From assembly GCF_003991225.1 (NCBI RefSeq), contig NZ_JTFC01000033.1, positions 1 through 64,000 on the forward strand: a stretch of DNA of 64,000 nt. The letters run 5' to 3'. A model generated the notes under the pieces. It ran no database searches, was not told the origin of the DNA, and was given only the letters and a program-made list of their open reading frames with translations. Numbering within the stretch: the first letter of the stretch is position 1; every line of letters starts with the position of its first letter. A program made the translations under genes and the position numbers. Shown piece by piece: positions 24,642 to 33,968 of this stretch. Source of the stretch: Candidatus Kurthia intestinigallinarum. GTDB taxonomy: Bacteria; Bacillota; Bacilli; Bacillales_A; Planococcaceae.

Positions 24642-25916
24642 GTGGGCATTACGAATTGGTGGAGAGATTGGGTTCATCAACTGAACTCATTCAATCGCAA
24701 TGTGAAGTTGTTTATGTTTGGGAACGTCTTAATCCAGATGGGTATGGGGATTTTTGGCGTTATGTACAATTTATATATTCGCGAGCTAGGTCTCGCTGGC
24801 GAAGTAAGCGGACACGTCATTGCGATGACGGCGCTTGCTACGGCCATTATACTTGTGCCAGCAGGGTTACTTAGCGACCGTGTTGGACGCAAATGGATGA
24901 TCATCATTGGTGCAGGTCTTACCGCCATCACACTAGTTGTACGGAGTGTGACGGTAACCGAGCAAACGATGCTCATTGGTGCATTTTTAACTGGACTTGT
25001 TTGGGCGTTTCCACAAGTGGCCAGTGTACCGTTTTTAGCAGAAAATTCAAAACCAAAAGAACGTATGCAGTTGTTTAGTGTACATTTTTCGCTTGTGACC
25101 ATTGCAGGCGTTGCCGGGAATTTATTCGGCGGTGTCATTGCTGATGGTGCGAGTGATCTTTTCGATATTAGTGCAGCGGCAGGGATTCGTGTTGCGCTGT
25201 TAATCGGGGTTGTCTTTTTCCTTATTGGCTTACTACCAATGCTTATGATGAAAAAAGCTGTGCCTGTTGAGGACAATAAACCGAAGGCACCGCGACTTGT
25301 ACAAGACCATCATGCGGTCGATTTTAAAAGTAATTTAAAAATCATCGTATTATTTGGGATTGCACAGCTAGTTATTGGGACAGGCTCAGGGCTAGTTATT
25401 CCGTATTTAAACCTTTATTTTGCCAATCGTTTTGATGCGTCGAATTCGTATATTGGCTTTATTTTAGCAATTGGCTCAGCGATGACAGCTGTCGCACAAC
25501 TAATCGGACCAATTGTTGTTAAAAAAGTAGGTGAGGTAAAGGCCATTATTATTTTCCAATATGCGTCGATTCCTTTCCTATTATTAACGGCCTTTACAAC
25601 GAATCTATGGGTCGCATCAATTGGCTTTTTATTCCGTCAGGCACTCATGAATGCTGCATCACCAATTCAGAGTGCTGTCGCGATGGATATTGTCCATGAC
25701 AAATATAAAGGCCTCGCCAACTCGGTCAACCAAATGGTATTCCAAGTCGGCTGGGCCTCAATGGGGATTCCAGCGACATATTTAGTAACCGCCTTTGGTA
25801 GTTACTATGGCTATGTATATACATTTATTTTAACGTCGGCGCTTTATTTAACAGCGTCTACTTATTTCTACTTCACGTTTGGTAAACGATTTGAACGTTT
25901 AAAAACTCAATCGTAA
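24642..25916 (+). CDS. MFS family transporter
   Basis: A 424-aa membrane protein with 12 predicted spans in two halves. The loop 2-3 signature GLLSDRVGRKWMIIIG (near residue 75) is classic for the major facilitator superfamily. A cytosolic linker lies near 200-225. It is 56 nt behind bmrD and may be read through from it. The start is uncertain: GTG 24642 has GGAAG 7 nt upstream and no ATG fits. Substrate unknown; next to bmrCD a drug efflux role is possible. The 3' end overlaps the convergent yheE by 10 nt. Confidence 0.87.
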   Translation: MGITNWWRDWVHQLNSFNRNVKLFMFGNVLIQMGMGIFGVMYNLYIRELGLAGEVSGHVIAMTALATAIILVPAGLLSDRVGRKWMIIIGAGLTAITLVVRSVTVTEQTMLIGAFLTGLVWAFPQVASVPFLAENSKPKERMQLFSVHFSLVTIAGVAGNLFGGVIADGASDLFDISAAAGIRVALLIGVVFFLIGLLPMLMMKKAVPVEDNKPKAPRLVQDHHAVDFKSNLKIIVLFGIAQLVIGTGSGLVIPYLNLYFANRFDASNSYIGFILAIGSAMTAVAQLIGPIVVKKVGEVKAIIIFQYASIPFLLLTAFTTNLWVASIGFLFRQALMNAASPIQSAVAMDIVHDKYKGLANSVNQMVFQVGWASMGIPATYLVTAFGSYYGYVYTFILTSALYLTASTYFYFTFGKRFERLKTQS

Positions 25917-26110
25917 ACGTGAAACGCCATAAGTGCTTGAATTTCTTTTTCTAACTGTTCATCAAGCACCATATCTTTCGGCGATACGCATGTAAGCGAG
26001 CCATCTGAATTGTAGATGACTTCGTAATAGATGCTCTTATTATAGAAGTTCAGTTGCCAACCTGGCAGCTTCGAATTGTATAGAGGCTTAAATTTAAAAT
26101 GTTGAATCAT
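25907..26110 (-). CDS. yheE: YheE family small protein (DUF5342)
   Basis: A 67-aa protein with KPLYNSKLPGWQLNFYNKSIYYEVIY at the start and ALMAFHVYD at the end, features shared with B. subtilis YheE as I recall it. The neighbours bmrCD, yheB and yheA confirm the yhe context. Function unknown; no membrane segment. It converges on and overlaps the MFS gene by 10 bp. An SD (GGAG in AAATGGAGTG) lies before the ATG. Confidence 0.8.
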   Translation of the reverse strand: MIQHFKFKPLYNSKLPGWQLNFYNKSIYYEVIYNSDGSLTCVSPKDMVLDEQLEKEIQALMAFHVYD

Positions 26111-26202
26111 CGTATATCACTCCATTTCCTATTTGTAATAGTTTACCTATTTTTCTAACTTTTTGCGAACAAAGGATTTTGATATGCGATTTTTTTTGCC
26201 TC

Positions 26203-26211
26203 TGCTATAAT
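26203..26211 (+). promoter_or_regulatory. Extended -10 promoter of yheBA
   Basis: TGC joined to TATAAT (26206-26211), 42 nt before the yheB start codon. Confidence 0.55.
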
Positions 26212-26252
26212 GTGAACAGGCAATGATATTCGTAAAGAAGGGTGACAGCTAT

Positions 26253-27395
26253 ATGCTAGATTTATTATGGAAAATTGTCGTCATGGCTGTGATTGGCTCC
26301 GTTATTGGTGGCTTTACAAATCATATCGCTATTAAAATGTTATTCCGTCCGTTAGAGGCAAAATATCTTTTCGGCTGGCGTTTGCCATTCACACCAGGGA
26401 TTATTCCAAAACGACGTGGCGCGATTGCAGAGCAACTCGGAAAAACAGTCGTCAATTATTTATTAACACCAGAAATGTTCCGCAAAAAATTCTTTAATGC
26501 TGATAATCAACAAAAGATTGAAGCGAAAGCAAATGAACTTATTCAACAATATGTTTTTGCAGAAGATAAAACGTTAAATGATTGGCTAAAGCAAGCTGGT
26601 GTAGCTGATGCACCGCAATTGATTGAACAGAAAATCGATACGGTTATCGACCAACAAGTCATGCATTTCAAAAACGTTCTTTCAAAGGATGCGATTGAAG
26701 CATTACTGCCGCCAAGCTGGACTGAAAAAGTCGATGCGAAAATTCCAGAAGTCTCAAGTTATATTTTAATGCGTGGCGACGATTATTTTGCATCAAGTGA
26801 AGGTTACTTAACAATTAAAGGGCTTATCGACAACTTCCTTGAATCAAAAGGAACACTTGGCGGTATGGTTCAAATGTTTTTAGGTGACAGTGATTCGATT
26901 GTGTTAAAAGTTCAAAAGGAAATTCATAATTTCCTTGTAGCACCTGGCACCTTTAATATGGTCAATAATATTTTAATAACTGAATGGGGTAAGCTACGCG
27001 TTCAAACCGTGCCACAAATTTTAGGTAATCTTGATTTCACAAGTGTCACACGCAACATCCAGTCATACGCGAAAAAAGAATTAGCCATTGAAACACATTT
27101 AGACAAACCACTTGTACATTACTGGCCAAAAGGCGCGCAGCATTTAGCTGACAAGGTTGTGCCACAAGTTGTAGCAGTTGGTTTTGAAAAAGCAGAAGCA
27201 AACTTAGAGACAGCTATCGCTCGTCTTGATATTGAGGAGCTTGTGCGTGAGCAAGTCGATACATTCCCGCTAGAAGTTCTTGAAAAGCTTGTACTAGGTA
27301 TCACAGGTCGTGAACTAAAAATGATTACAGTTCTTGGCTTTGTGCTTGGTGGCTTTATCGGGATTTTCCAAGGGATTATTTCATACTTTATGTAG
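26253..27395 (+). CDS. yheB: DUF445 family membrane protein YheB
   Basis: A 380-aa protein with hydrophobic segments at both ends (residues 4-25 and about 355-378) and a long helical middle. The N-terminal GGFTNHIAIKMLFRPLEAKY and PFTPGIIPKRRGAIAEQLGKTV are diagnostic of DUF445/YheB. Function unknown. ATG 26253 is chosen for the AAGGGTGA 7 nt upstream; the upstream in-frame ATG at 26223 has no SD. yheA follows 12 nt later in the same operon. Confidence 0.92.
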   Translation: MLDLLWKIVVMAVIGSVIGGFTNHIAIKMLFRPLEAKYLFGWRLPFTPGIIPKRRGAIAEQLGKTVVNYLLTPEMFRKKFFNADNQQKIEAKANELIQQYVFAEDKTLNDWLKQAGVADAPQLIEQKIDTVIDQQVMHFKNVLSKDAIEALLPPSWTEKVDAKIPEVSSYILMRGDDYFASSEGYLTIKGLIDNFLESKGTLGGMVQMFLGDSDSIVLKVQKEIHNFLVAPGTFNMVNNILITEWGKLRVQTVPQILGNLDFTSVTRNIQSYAKKELAIETHLDKPLVHYWPKGAQHLADKVVPQVVAVGFEKAEANLETAIARLDIEELVREQVDTFPLEVLEKLVLGITGRELKMITVLGFVLGGFIGIFQGIISYFM

Positions 27396-27407
27396 GGGGA
27401 TTTACAC

Positions 27408-27755
27408 ATGATTAATATTTACGATGATTTAAACAAATTAGAAAGCACATTCCGTCAAACGGAACAATTCAATGCATTAAAAACAGCGATTGAAGAAGTG
27501 AAACAAGATGAAGCAGCGGTTGCATTATTTGCGAAATTCCGTGAACTACAAATGACACTTCAAGAAAAGCAAATGAAGGGTGAAGAAATCGGCGAGGACG
27601 AGCTACAATACGCACAAAAAACAGCGCAACTTGCTCAACAAAACCAAGCGATTTCAAAAATGCTAATGGCTGAAATGGCACTTAGCGAATTAGTACAGGA
27701 AATTAATCGTGTACTAACAAAACCAATCCAAGCAATGTATGATGGTATTCAATAA
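27408..27755 (+). CDS. yheA: YlbF/YmcA family protein YheA
   Basis: A 115-aa helical protein of the YlbF/YmcA (Com_YlbF) family. Core pattern: IYDDLNKLESTFRQTEQFNALKTA, then FAKFRELQMTLQEKQMKGEEI and helical NQAISKMLMAEMALSELVQEIN. Relatives act with RNase Y in B. subtilis competence, sporulation and biofilm control; YheA itself has no defined role. AGGGGGA precedes the ATG; second gene of the yheBA operon, followed by a terminator. Confidence 0.92.
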   Translation: MINIYDDLNKLESTFRQTEQFNALKTAIEEVKQDEAAVALFAKFRELQMTLQEKQMKGEEIGEDELQYAQKTAQLAQQNQAISKMLMAEMALSELVQEINRVLTKPIQAMYDGIQ

Positions 27756-27770
27756 TACCTTCTTCATAAA

Positions 27771-27806
27771 AAAAGAGCACTTTCGACAATGAAAGTGCTC
27801 TTTTTC
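27771..27806 (+). terminator. Bidirectional terminator yheBA / hemAT
   Basis: AAAGAGCACTTTC pairs with GAAAGTGCTCTTT with a 6-nt loop and T5 on the + strand. Confidence 0.92.
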
Positions 27807-27809
27807 TAT

Positions 27810-29037
27810 TTATTTGGATTGTGCTACTAAATCAACTGATGCCATATGAATACGATTCGCATTTTCTTGAATAGTTGAGACCGCTGTATTAAGGTATTCG
27901 ACATTATGCATGAGTGCATCACTGCTTTGACGTAGCGCTTGCATACGCGTTGAAATTTCTGTGAAAGATAAACCAGTTTCATGGATATCTGCATTAGATG
28001 TCACAACAAGTGTTTCTAGCGCTAGTGAGGTTTCGGCAATTTCTTTCGTTTTTATCAAACTTTTAGAAACAATACGATTAACAGTCTTCACCGCTTTTGC
28101 TGTATTTTCAGCTAGTGTACGTACTTCACTAGCTACAACAGCAAAGCCTTTGCCATGTTCACCAGCACGCGCGGCTTCAATGGATGCATTTAATGATAGT
28201 AAATTGGTTTCACTCGCGATATCAGCAATTAGACTCGCAATATCGTTGATTTGATTATTTAAGTCATGAAGTTCATCGATGTCATGTTTAACTAGTTGCA
28301 TCGTTTCCTGAAGTTCGGTACTATTTTCTTCAGTGGCAAATAAGCGTTGTTGCTCTTCCGTTGCAGAGCGAACAACTTCATCGGATAATGTATGATTATG
28401 TGCAGACATTTTTTTTAGGTCATTTAATACCGTAACAATCGATGAAATCGAATCATTTGTTTCTGCAGCAACTGTACTAAGCGCAGAAGAGTTTGAGCGT
28501 ACGGATTCTACAATCGCTAAATTCACTTCATTTTTTTTCATCAAGGCTTGTTCATAATCAGATGCATATAATTCTAGAACGATTTGCTGTTCCACATTTA
28601 AAATTTTTAAAATCGCTTTTAAAATTTCAAAACGTTCTTTTGTGTTATAAGCTGTATTTTCAACAATAATAAAAAAGCCGTTTAACAAATCTTGAAATGC
28701 ACACATATACCATTTAGGTGCCAAACCAATACGTGCGTGAACAGATGCAATACGCTGTCTTTTTGCTACAAATTGTTCATCAATGACCCCATCAAATAAT
28801 TCTCCGAGATGATGAGATAATGTTTTTTTTGAGGCGTTCAAATGTACTATTATCTTGAATGATTTGTTGTAAAGATGGCTCCTTTTGAAGATTTAAATAA
28901 AAATTTTCAACAAGGGACGTTAAATTTTCTTTTAAAATGGGCCGCATCAAACGCAAAATCGCTAAATCACGTAAGGTTAAGGAAATCATTTCGAGCTGTG
29001 TATAGATATCGTTACTTAAATTATTTTCAATACACAC
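27810..29037 (-). pseudogene. hemAT: HemAT-type heme aerotaxis transducer, frameshifted
   Basis: Two overlapping minus-strand frames together make one HemAT: an N-terminal protoglobin domain and a C-terminal chemotaxis signalling domain. The split is at a run of eight A (T8 at 28823-28830 on the + strand). Removing one A joins ERLKK directly to [15 protein letters not shown]. Heme-binding features are intact: distal-pocket Tyr (VENFYLNL), proximal His ([11 protein letters not shown]) and PKWYMCAFQ. The signalling tip [25 protein letters not shown] is conserved. The N-terminus is also doubtful: only a GTG (29037) without SD is available, and the frame is open for at least 33 codons upstream with no start codon. 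Pseudogene, sequencing error or slippage at A8 are all possible. Confidence 0.82.
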
Positions 29038-29202
29038 ATTAGGTAATTCAGACTCTATACTATTTTCAATAGATAATTCATAAGATACTTTATTCCATGT
29101 GTTAAAGATTATGATAAAACCCCCATTTTTTATTAATTTTATTTACTTATACCTATAAAAATTTTTATTTAAACTAAATTCGAAAGAAGTTGAACCAATC
29201 AA

Positions 29203-30726
29203 ATGAAATTAATTTCATTAAATAAAACGTATCCTCAAGATTGGATACGTCAAATTACGCATATCGCCAATCTATTTTTTGAGGATTCGAAAGTAGCGAA
29301 AAAAGAGCAAGAAGTTGACTTGAAAGTTCATTTCACATCGCAAGTAGACGAAGATTATACCGTGCATGCTACCTGTGAATTACAAGAGCAAGCAAGTGGT
29401 GCGACGTTTTATACAACGTTTGACCAACCATACGAAACACTAGGAACAGACCATGAGCAGAATATTCGTTTAAAACGCGCCGTGTCATATGTATTGTTAG
29501 AGGCATTAGAGCAATTAACGGATATGCATCAAAAATGGGGCATCCTTACAGGGATTCGTCCAACGAAGCTTTATCATAAGTTTCGTAAGCAAGGCTATAC
29601 AAAGGAAGCTATTCGCGAAAAACTGGTGACAGAATTCCGTTTGTCACATGAAAAAATCGATTTATTAGAGCGTATTGTAGCCGTACAATTGAAAACAATT
29701 CCTGATTTAGACACGATTGGCGATGAGGTTAGTATTTATATTGGTATTCCATTCTGTCCGACAAAATGTGCGTATTGTACGTTCCCAGCTTATGCGATTC
29801 AAAGTAATCGTAAACAAGGTCGTGTAAATACATTCCTCGATGGATTGCATATTGAACTTGAACGTATGGGGCAATGGCTTACTGAAAATGATATGAAGAT
29901 TACATCGATTTACTGGGGTGGGGGTACGCCTACTTCGATCGAGGCAGATGAAATGGACGCTTTATATGAAACAATGTACAAACATTTCCCACATCCTGAA
30001 ACAATTCGTGAAGTAACGGTAGAGGCAGGACGTCCGGATACGATTACATCTGAAAAATTAGCCGTATTACGTAAATGGGGCATTGATCGTATTAGTGTTA
30101 ATCCACAGTCGTATACAGATGAAACATTAAAAGCCATTGGGCGTCATCATAGCGTACAAGAAACAATTGATAAATTCTGGCTTGCACGTGAAGAAGGCAT
30201 GAATAATATCAATATGGATTTAATCATCGGCTTACCGAATGAGGGTCTTGAAGAGTTTGAACATTCATTAGCAGAATCTGAAAAAATGATGCCAGAATCT
30301 TTAACAGTGCATACATTATCGTTCAAGCGTGCCTCAGAAATGACGCATAACCGTGATAAATATCAAGTCGCGGACCGTAAAACGGCTGAAGCGATGATGC
30401 ATCGTGCACATGAATGGACAGATGAGCATGATTACGCGCCGTACTATTTATACCGTCAAAAAAATATTTTAGGCAATTTAGAAAACGTCGGTTACTCAAA
30501 ACCTGGCGAGGAAAGTATCTATAATATTGTCATTATGGAAGAAGTACAAACAATCATTGGACTGGGCTGCGGTGCTTCAAGTAAATTCGTTGATGCACAA
30601 ACAGGGCGCATCACCCAACACCACAATCCAAAAGAGCCAGCCGCATACATTTTGACGTATGAAGAGGCCATTGAAAAGAAAATTGAGATTTTAAATGAAC
30701 TTTATGGTAAAAAAGTACAAAAATAA
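29203..30726 (+). CDS. hemZ: Coproporphyrinogen III oxidase-like radical SAM protein HemZ
   Basis: A 507-aa radical SAM enzyme. The 4Fe-4S cluster cysteines are Cys185, Cys189 and Cys192 in PFCPTKCAYC. SAM-binding WGGGTPTS follows and the HemN_C-like region contains YWGGGTP...RISVNPQS. HemZ of B. subtilis is an oxygen-independent coproporphyrinogen dehydrogenase homologue. The 170-residue N-terminal extension with LTGIRPTKLYHKF is typical of HemZ rather than HemN/HemW. The SD is weak (AAAGAAG, 13 nt before ATG). Monocistronic; its terminator follows. Confidence 0.93.
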   Translation: MKLISLNKTYPQDWIRQITHIANLFFEDSKVAKKEQEVDLKVHFTSQVDEDYTVHATCELQEQASGATFYTTFDQPYETLGTDHEQNIRLKRAVSYVLLEALEQLTDMHQKWGILTGIRPTKLYHKFRKQGYTKEAIREKLVTEFRLSHEKIDLLERIVAVQLKTIPDLDTIGDEVSIYIGIPFCPTKCAYCTFPAYAIQSNRKQGRVNTFLDGLHIELERMGQWLTENDMKITSIYWGGGTPTSIEADEMDALYETMYKHFPHPETIREVTVEAGRPDTITSEKLAVLRKWGIDRISVNPQSYTDETLKAIGRHHSVQETIDKFWLAREEGMNNINMDLIIGLPNEGLEEFEHSLAESEKMMPESLTVHTLSFKRASEMTHNRDKYQVADRKTAEAMMHRAHEWTDEHDYAPYYLYRQKNILGNLENVGYSKPGEESIYNIVIMEEVQTIIGLGCGASSKFVDAQTGRITQHHNPKEPAAYILTYEEAIEKKIEILNELYGKKVQK

Positions 30727-30732
30727 GGGAAT

Positions 30733-30775
30733 AAAGATAGTAACAACGAAAAAGTCGTTGCGACTGTCTTTTTCT
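30733..30775 (+). terminator. Terminator of hemZ
   Basis: AAAGATAGT/ACTGTCTTT plus inner CAACGA/TCGTTG around AAAAAG, then a T-rich tail. Confidence 0.82.
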
Positions 30776-30869
30776 TTTTCACAATATAAAGTGAAAAATT
30801 CTTTGAGCGAGCGACTTGGAAATTGCTACAATAGGCTTGATGAATAGAGTATAGAATGGGGTTGAGAAA

Positions 30870-31700
30870 ATGACCATTACAATAGAAAGACTACAAGAAC
30901 TAATTGAACAAGATGTTACATTGCATCGTATGAATGATGACGAGCTGATTCAACAAGTACTGCCATCACTTGAAACACTCGATCAACAACTGCGAGCACA
31001 ATTATTAGCTTTTTTAGAGCGATTTGCAACGAACGAAAATATTAATGCATCGAGAAAAGAACGCGTTATATTGGAGCTGATTAGTGACGATTATTTATTC
31101 TATAATCAAGGAATGCTTAATAGTAACGAGCTATATAAACGTTCTTACAGTATGAAAGCACTTGGCTTTTTTATTGATGCACATAACGAAGTACCTTTTA
31201 TAGACAATGCAACATATGATGCTATATATCGTGCAGTGATGTTGTACCTTCAATTAGAAGAAGATGTACGTAGTTACGGTAAAGAAGGAGGACTTGTGCA
31301 GCCTGTAGCTTATGCAGTGGATGCACTTGAGAAATTAATGGATGATGAGCGCTTTCCAAAAGAACAAAGCGCGAATCTTTTTCGTGTAGTAGCTAATAAA
31401 ATTGCATGTTCATCTGTTCTTTATATTGGTGATGAAAAAGAGGTATTATCAAAAACGATTATGAAATTATTAAAAATTCATTTGGATGAAAAAGTGATTG
31501 AGGATTTCTTTATACGTGTTCCGAAATTTATGACTTCACAGAATGAAAAGTTACGTTCAGACGAGCAATTGTATTTGTATAAAAATGTTACGGGTTTTTT
31601 ATATGTATTCCATTTGTACATTTATCGTAGAAATATGCATAATTCGCTACTCAAAAGCATTGAACATTGCTTAGAGAAATTAGTACCTTCCATGAAATAA
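30870..31700 (+). CDS. DUF2785-like helical protein, unknown
   Basis: A 276-aa soluble, predicted all-helical protein without signal peptide. The spacing of hydrophobic positions (SMKALGFFIDAHNEVPF, AVDALEKLMDDERFP) suggests helical repeats. The overall pattern, including the YGKEGGLVQPVAYAVDAL segment, resembles the DUF2785 family; I am moderately sure. ATGGGGTTGAGAA precedes the ATG. It stands alone between two terminators, upstream of the opp block. No catalytic motif is visible. Confidence 0.7.
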   Translation: MTITIERLQELIEQDVTLHRMNDDELIQQVLPSLETLDQQLRAQLLAFLERFATNENINASRKERVILELISDDYLFYNQGMLNSNELYKRSYSMKALGFFIDAHNEVPFIDNATYDAIYRAVMLYLQLEEDVRSYGKEGGLVQPVAYAVDALEKLMDDERFPKEQSANLFRVVANKIACSSVLYIGDEKEVLSKTIMKLLKIHLDEKVIEDFFIRVPKFMTSQNEKLRSDEQLYLYKNVTGFLYVFHLYIYRRNMHNSLLKSIEHCLEKLVPSMK

Positions 31701-31717
31701 AAAGATATTAAATAAAC

Positions 31718-31748
31718 AAAAAGGCTACGTTTGACGTAGCCTTTTTTA
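31718..31748 (+). terminator. Terminator of the DUF2785-like gene
   Basis: AAAAGGCTACG pairs with CGTAGCCTTTT around TTTGA and runs into T6. Confidence 0.92.
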
Positions 31749-32151
31749 TTTGAATATTCATAAGAAAGATATATTTGTATAATAATTAAATGATTTTATT
31801 TTTAAATACTAAAAAATGACATCTGATAACGACAAAATTATCGTAAAATTCAGAAAAAATATTATTATAATAGCAATAATTCAAAAAATTTATAGGTAAT
31901 AGAGATGAAAAAAAGATATAAAAAATAGAAAAGACATAAAAAAAGTGACTTTATAAAAAATATGGTAAATTATTTTATTGAATTGTGACGATATTCATTC
32001 TATTCAGAAAACTATAAAAATGCAGTGAAATTAATAAAAATAGCATTAAAAAGCCGTTTGAAAGAGAATTATTTTATAAAAATACATAATCTTTAAAAAT
32101 GTTTCATTAAAATAAACTGTTCTAAATTAAATAAATTGTTTCTGATTTGAA
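31749..32151. other. Long AT-rich gene-free leader region of opp operon 1
   Basis: About 400 bp of very AT-rich DNA without a supportable gene. It contains two further weak CodY-like cores (TTCAGAAAA at 31849-31857 and 32003-32011) and a possible weak promoter (TTGAAT near 31978, TATTCA 17 nt later). The nearest strong elements are the CodY-like box and extended -10 listed separately. Confidence 0.5.
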
Positions 32152-32166
32152 AATTTTCGGAATACT
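32152..32166 (+). promoter_or_regulatory. Candidate CodY box, opp operon 1
   Basis: AATTTTCGGAATACT matches the CodY consensus AATTTTCWGAAAATT at 12 of 15 positions and lies just upstream of the -35 region. Confidence 0.45.
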
Positions 32167-32188
32167 TCTTTCTTTCTATTTATTTGTT

Positions 32189-32197
32189 TGATATAGT
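32189..32197 (+). promoter_or_regulatory. Extended -10 promoter of opp operon 1
   Basis: TGA followed directly by TATAGT, 57 nt before the oppA start. The same TATAGT with TG extension precedes operon 2. A 16-bp palindrome lies immediately downstream. Confidence 0.5.
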
Positions 32198-32204
32198 ATT
32201 AATA

Positions 32205-32220
32205 CGTTATAAATATAACG
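32205..32220. promoter_or_regulatory. Perfect palindrome CGTTATA-AA-TATAACG
   Basis: A 7-2-7 perfect palindrome covering the expected transcription start of opp operon 1. It could be an operator or a 5' RNA hairpin. It is absent from the leaders of operon 2 and the third binding-protein gene. Confidence 0.5.
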
Positions 32221-32253
32221 CAAATCTTTATAGGCATTAGAGGGGAACACAAC

Positions 32254-33882
32254 ATGAAGAAAAACTTTTTATGGGTAGCAATCCTCGCAGCTCTTACATT
32301 AGTGCTCGGTGCATGTGGCTTTGGCGGCGGAGATGAAAAGTCTGAAGATTCTAAATCTGATGGCAAAACATTAAATCTTTCAATTGCTTCAGAACCACCT
32401 AGCTTACATCCGCAATTAGCGACAGATACACAATCTGGATCAATCTTAAACGGGGTATTCGAAGGTTTAACTCGTGTAGATGAAAAAGGTGAAGTTGAAA
32501 ACGCAATCGCAGAAGATGTAAAAGTTAGCGATGATAAACTTACTTATACGTTCACATTACGTGACGATGCAAAATGGTCAAATGGTGACCAAGTAACAGC
32601 AGGAGATTTCGAGTACGCTTGGAAATGGGCTTTAGAACCTAAAAATGCGTCTCAATACTCTTACATTTTCTACGCTATTAAAGGCGCAGAAGCTTACAAC
32701 ACAGGTAAAGGTAAAGCAGACGCTGTTGGTGTGAAAGCGATTGATGATAAAACATTAGAAGTAACACTTAATAACCCAACACCTTATTTCTTAGAATTAA
32801 CAGCATTCTATTCTTATATGCCAATCAATAAAAAAGTGGCTGAGAAAAATGATAAATGGTACGCAGATGCTGGTGAAGACTACGTAACAAACGGACCATA
32901 CACACTAAAAGAATGGAAACACAACGACAAAGTAACATTAGCTAAATCAGATAGCTACTGGGATAAAGACAGTGTAGATGTTGATACAATCAACATTGCA
33001 ATGATCGAATCTTCAGCAACAGCTAGTCGTATGTTTGAAAGTGGCGACTTAGATTTCCTAGGCTCTCCATTCCAATCAGTATCTCTTGATAAAATTGATA
33101 CATACAAAAAAGACAAATCACTACAAATCTCGGATATTGCATCTGTATACCTATACAAATTCAATACAAAAGATGACGTAATGAAAAACAAAAACATTCG
33201 TAAAGCTTTAACATTAGCAATCAACCGTCAAGGATTAATTGACAATGTAATTAAAGGTGAACAAAAACCTGCTAATGGTATCGTACCAATGTCAATCAAT
33301 GGATGGGATTCTCAACAAACATTCTTTAAAGATAACGACATGAAAGGTGCGAAAGAAGCACTTGCTAAAGGGATGAAAGAACTTGGCATCAAAAATGCTT
33401 CTGACATCAACATCAAACTTTCAATCAACACAGATGAAGCACATGCTGCAATTGCACAATATGTTCAAGAAGGCTGGCATAAAAACTTAGGTGTGAATGT
33501 AACAATTGACAACTCTGAATGGCAAGTTTACTTAGACAAAGTGGACGGCGGTGACTTCGAAGTAGCTCGTATGGGTTGGACAGCTGACTACAATGATTCA
33601 ACTTCATTCTTAGATCTTTACACAACAGCTGATAACGGCAATAACCAAACTGGTTGGGAAAGCAAAGAATACCAATCATTAATGGCGAAAGCACAAAAAG
33701 AAACAGATGTTGAAAAACGTCTAGCATTCTTACAAAAAGCAGAAGCTGTGTTTATGGCTGATTATCCAGCTGCACCAATCTATGATTACACTTCTCTATT
33801 CGTAGTGAAAGACGGAATCACAGGTATGGAGCCAGATGTATTAGGTAACATCAACCTTAAAGATGTAAAAATTGCGAAATAA
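32254..33882 (+). CDS. oppA: Oligopeptide ABC transporter, substrate-binding lipoprotein (operon 1)
   Basis: A 542-aa SBP_bac_5 family lipoprotein. The signal peptide ends in the lipobox LGAC (Cys about 21), followed by a short acidic linker and the ligand-binding fold (LNLSIASEPPSLHPQLATD at the start, YTFTLRDDAKWSNGD near 95). It should capture peptides outside the membrane for OppB1C1D1F1. GAGGGG precedes the ATG. Hairpins between it and oppB (33905-33951) probably protect its mRNA and give more binding protein than permease. Two close paralogues follow at 38119 and 44012. Confidence 0.95.
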   Translation: MKKNFLWVAILAALTLVLGACGFGGGDEKSEDSKSDGKTLNLSIASEPPSLHPQLATDTQSGSILNGVFEGLTRVDEKGEVENAIAEDVKVSDDKLTYTFTLRDDAKWSNGDQVTAGDFEYAWKWALEPKNASQYSYIFYAIKGAEAYNTGKGKADAVGVKAIDDKTLEVTLNNPTPYFLELTAFYSYMPINKKVAEKNDKWYADAGEDYVTNGPYTLKEWKHNDKVTLAKSDSYWDKDSVDVDTINIAMIESSATASRMFESGDLDFLGSPFQSVSLDKIDTYKKDKSLQISDIASVYLYKFNTKDDVMKNKNIRKALTLAINRQGLIDNVIKGEQKPANGIVPMSINGWDSQQTFFKDNDMKGAKEALAKGMKELGIKNASDINIKLSINTDEAHAAIAQYVQEGWHKNLGVNVTIDNSEWQVYLDKVDGGDFEVARMGWTADYNDSTSFLDLYTTADNGNNQTGWESKEYQSLMAKAQKETDVEKRLAFLQKAEAVFMADYPAAPIYDYTSLFVVKDGITGMEPDVLGNINLKDVKIAK

Positions 33883-33904
33883 TTCGCACACTAGATTTAC
33901 CAAT

Positions 33905-33951
33905 GGACTGCAGGCTAAGCCTAGCAGTCCTCTTATTCTATTATTAAGAGG
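33905..33951 (+). promoter_or_regulatory. Two overlapping hairpins in the oppA1-oppB1 gap
   Basis: GGACTGC..GCAGTCC (33905-33930, with an inner GGC/GCC) and CCTCTTA..TAAGAGG (33929-33951) share two bases. Neither has a good T-run, so a processing or mRNA-stabilising role is more likely than termination. Confidence 0.6.
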
Positions 33952-33968
33952 TTAAGGAGGCTGAAAGA

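Noticed and set aside
24677..25276. A 199-codon antisense frame in the MFS gene
   Set aside because: It is a shadow of the MFS coding frame, with no SD or family resemblance.
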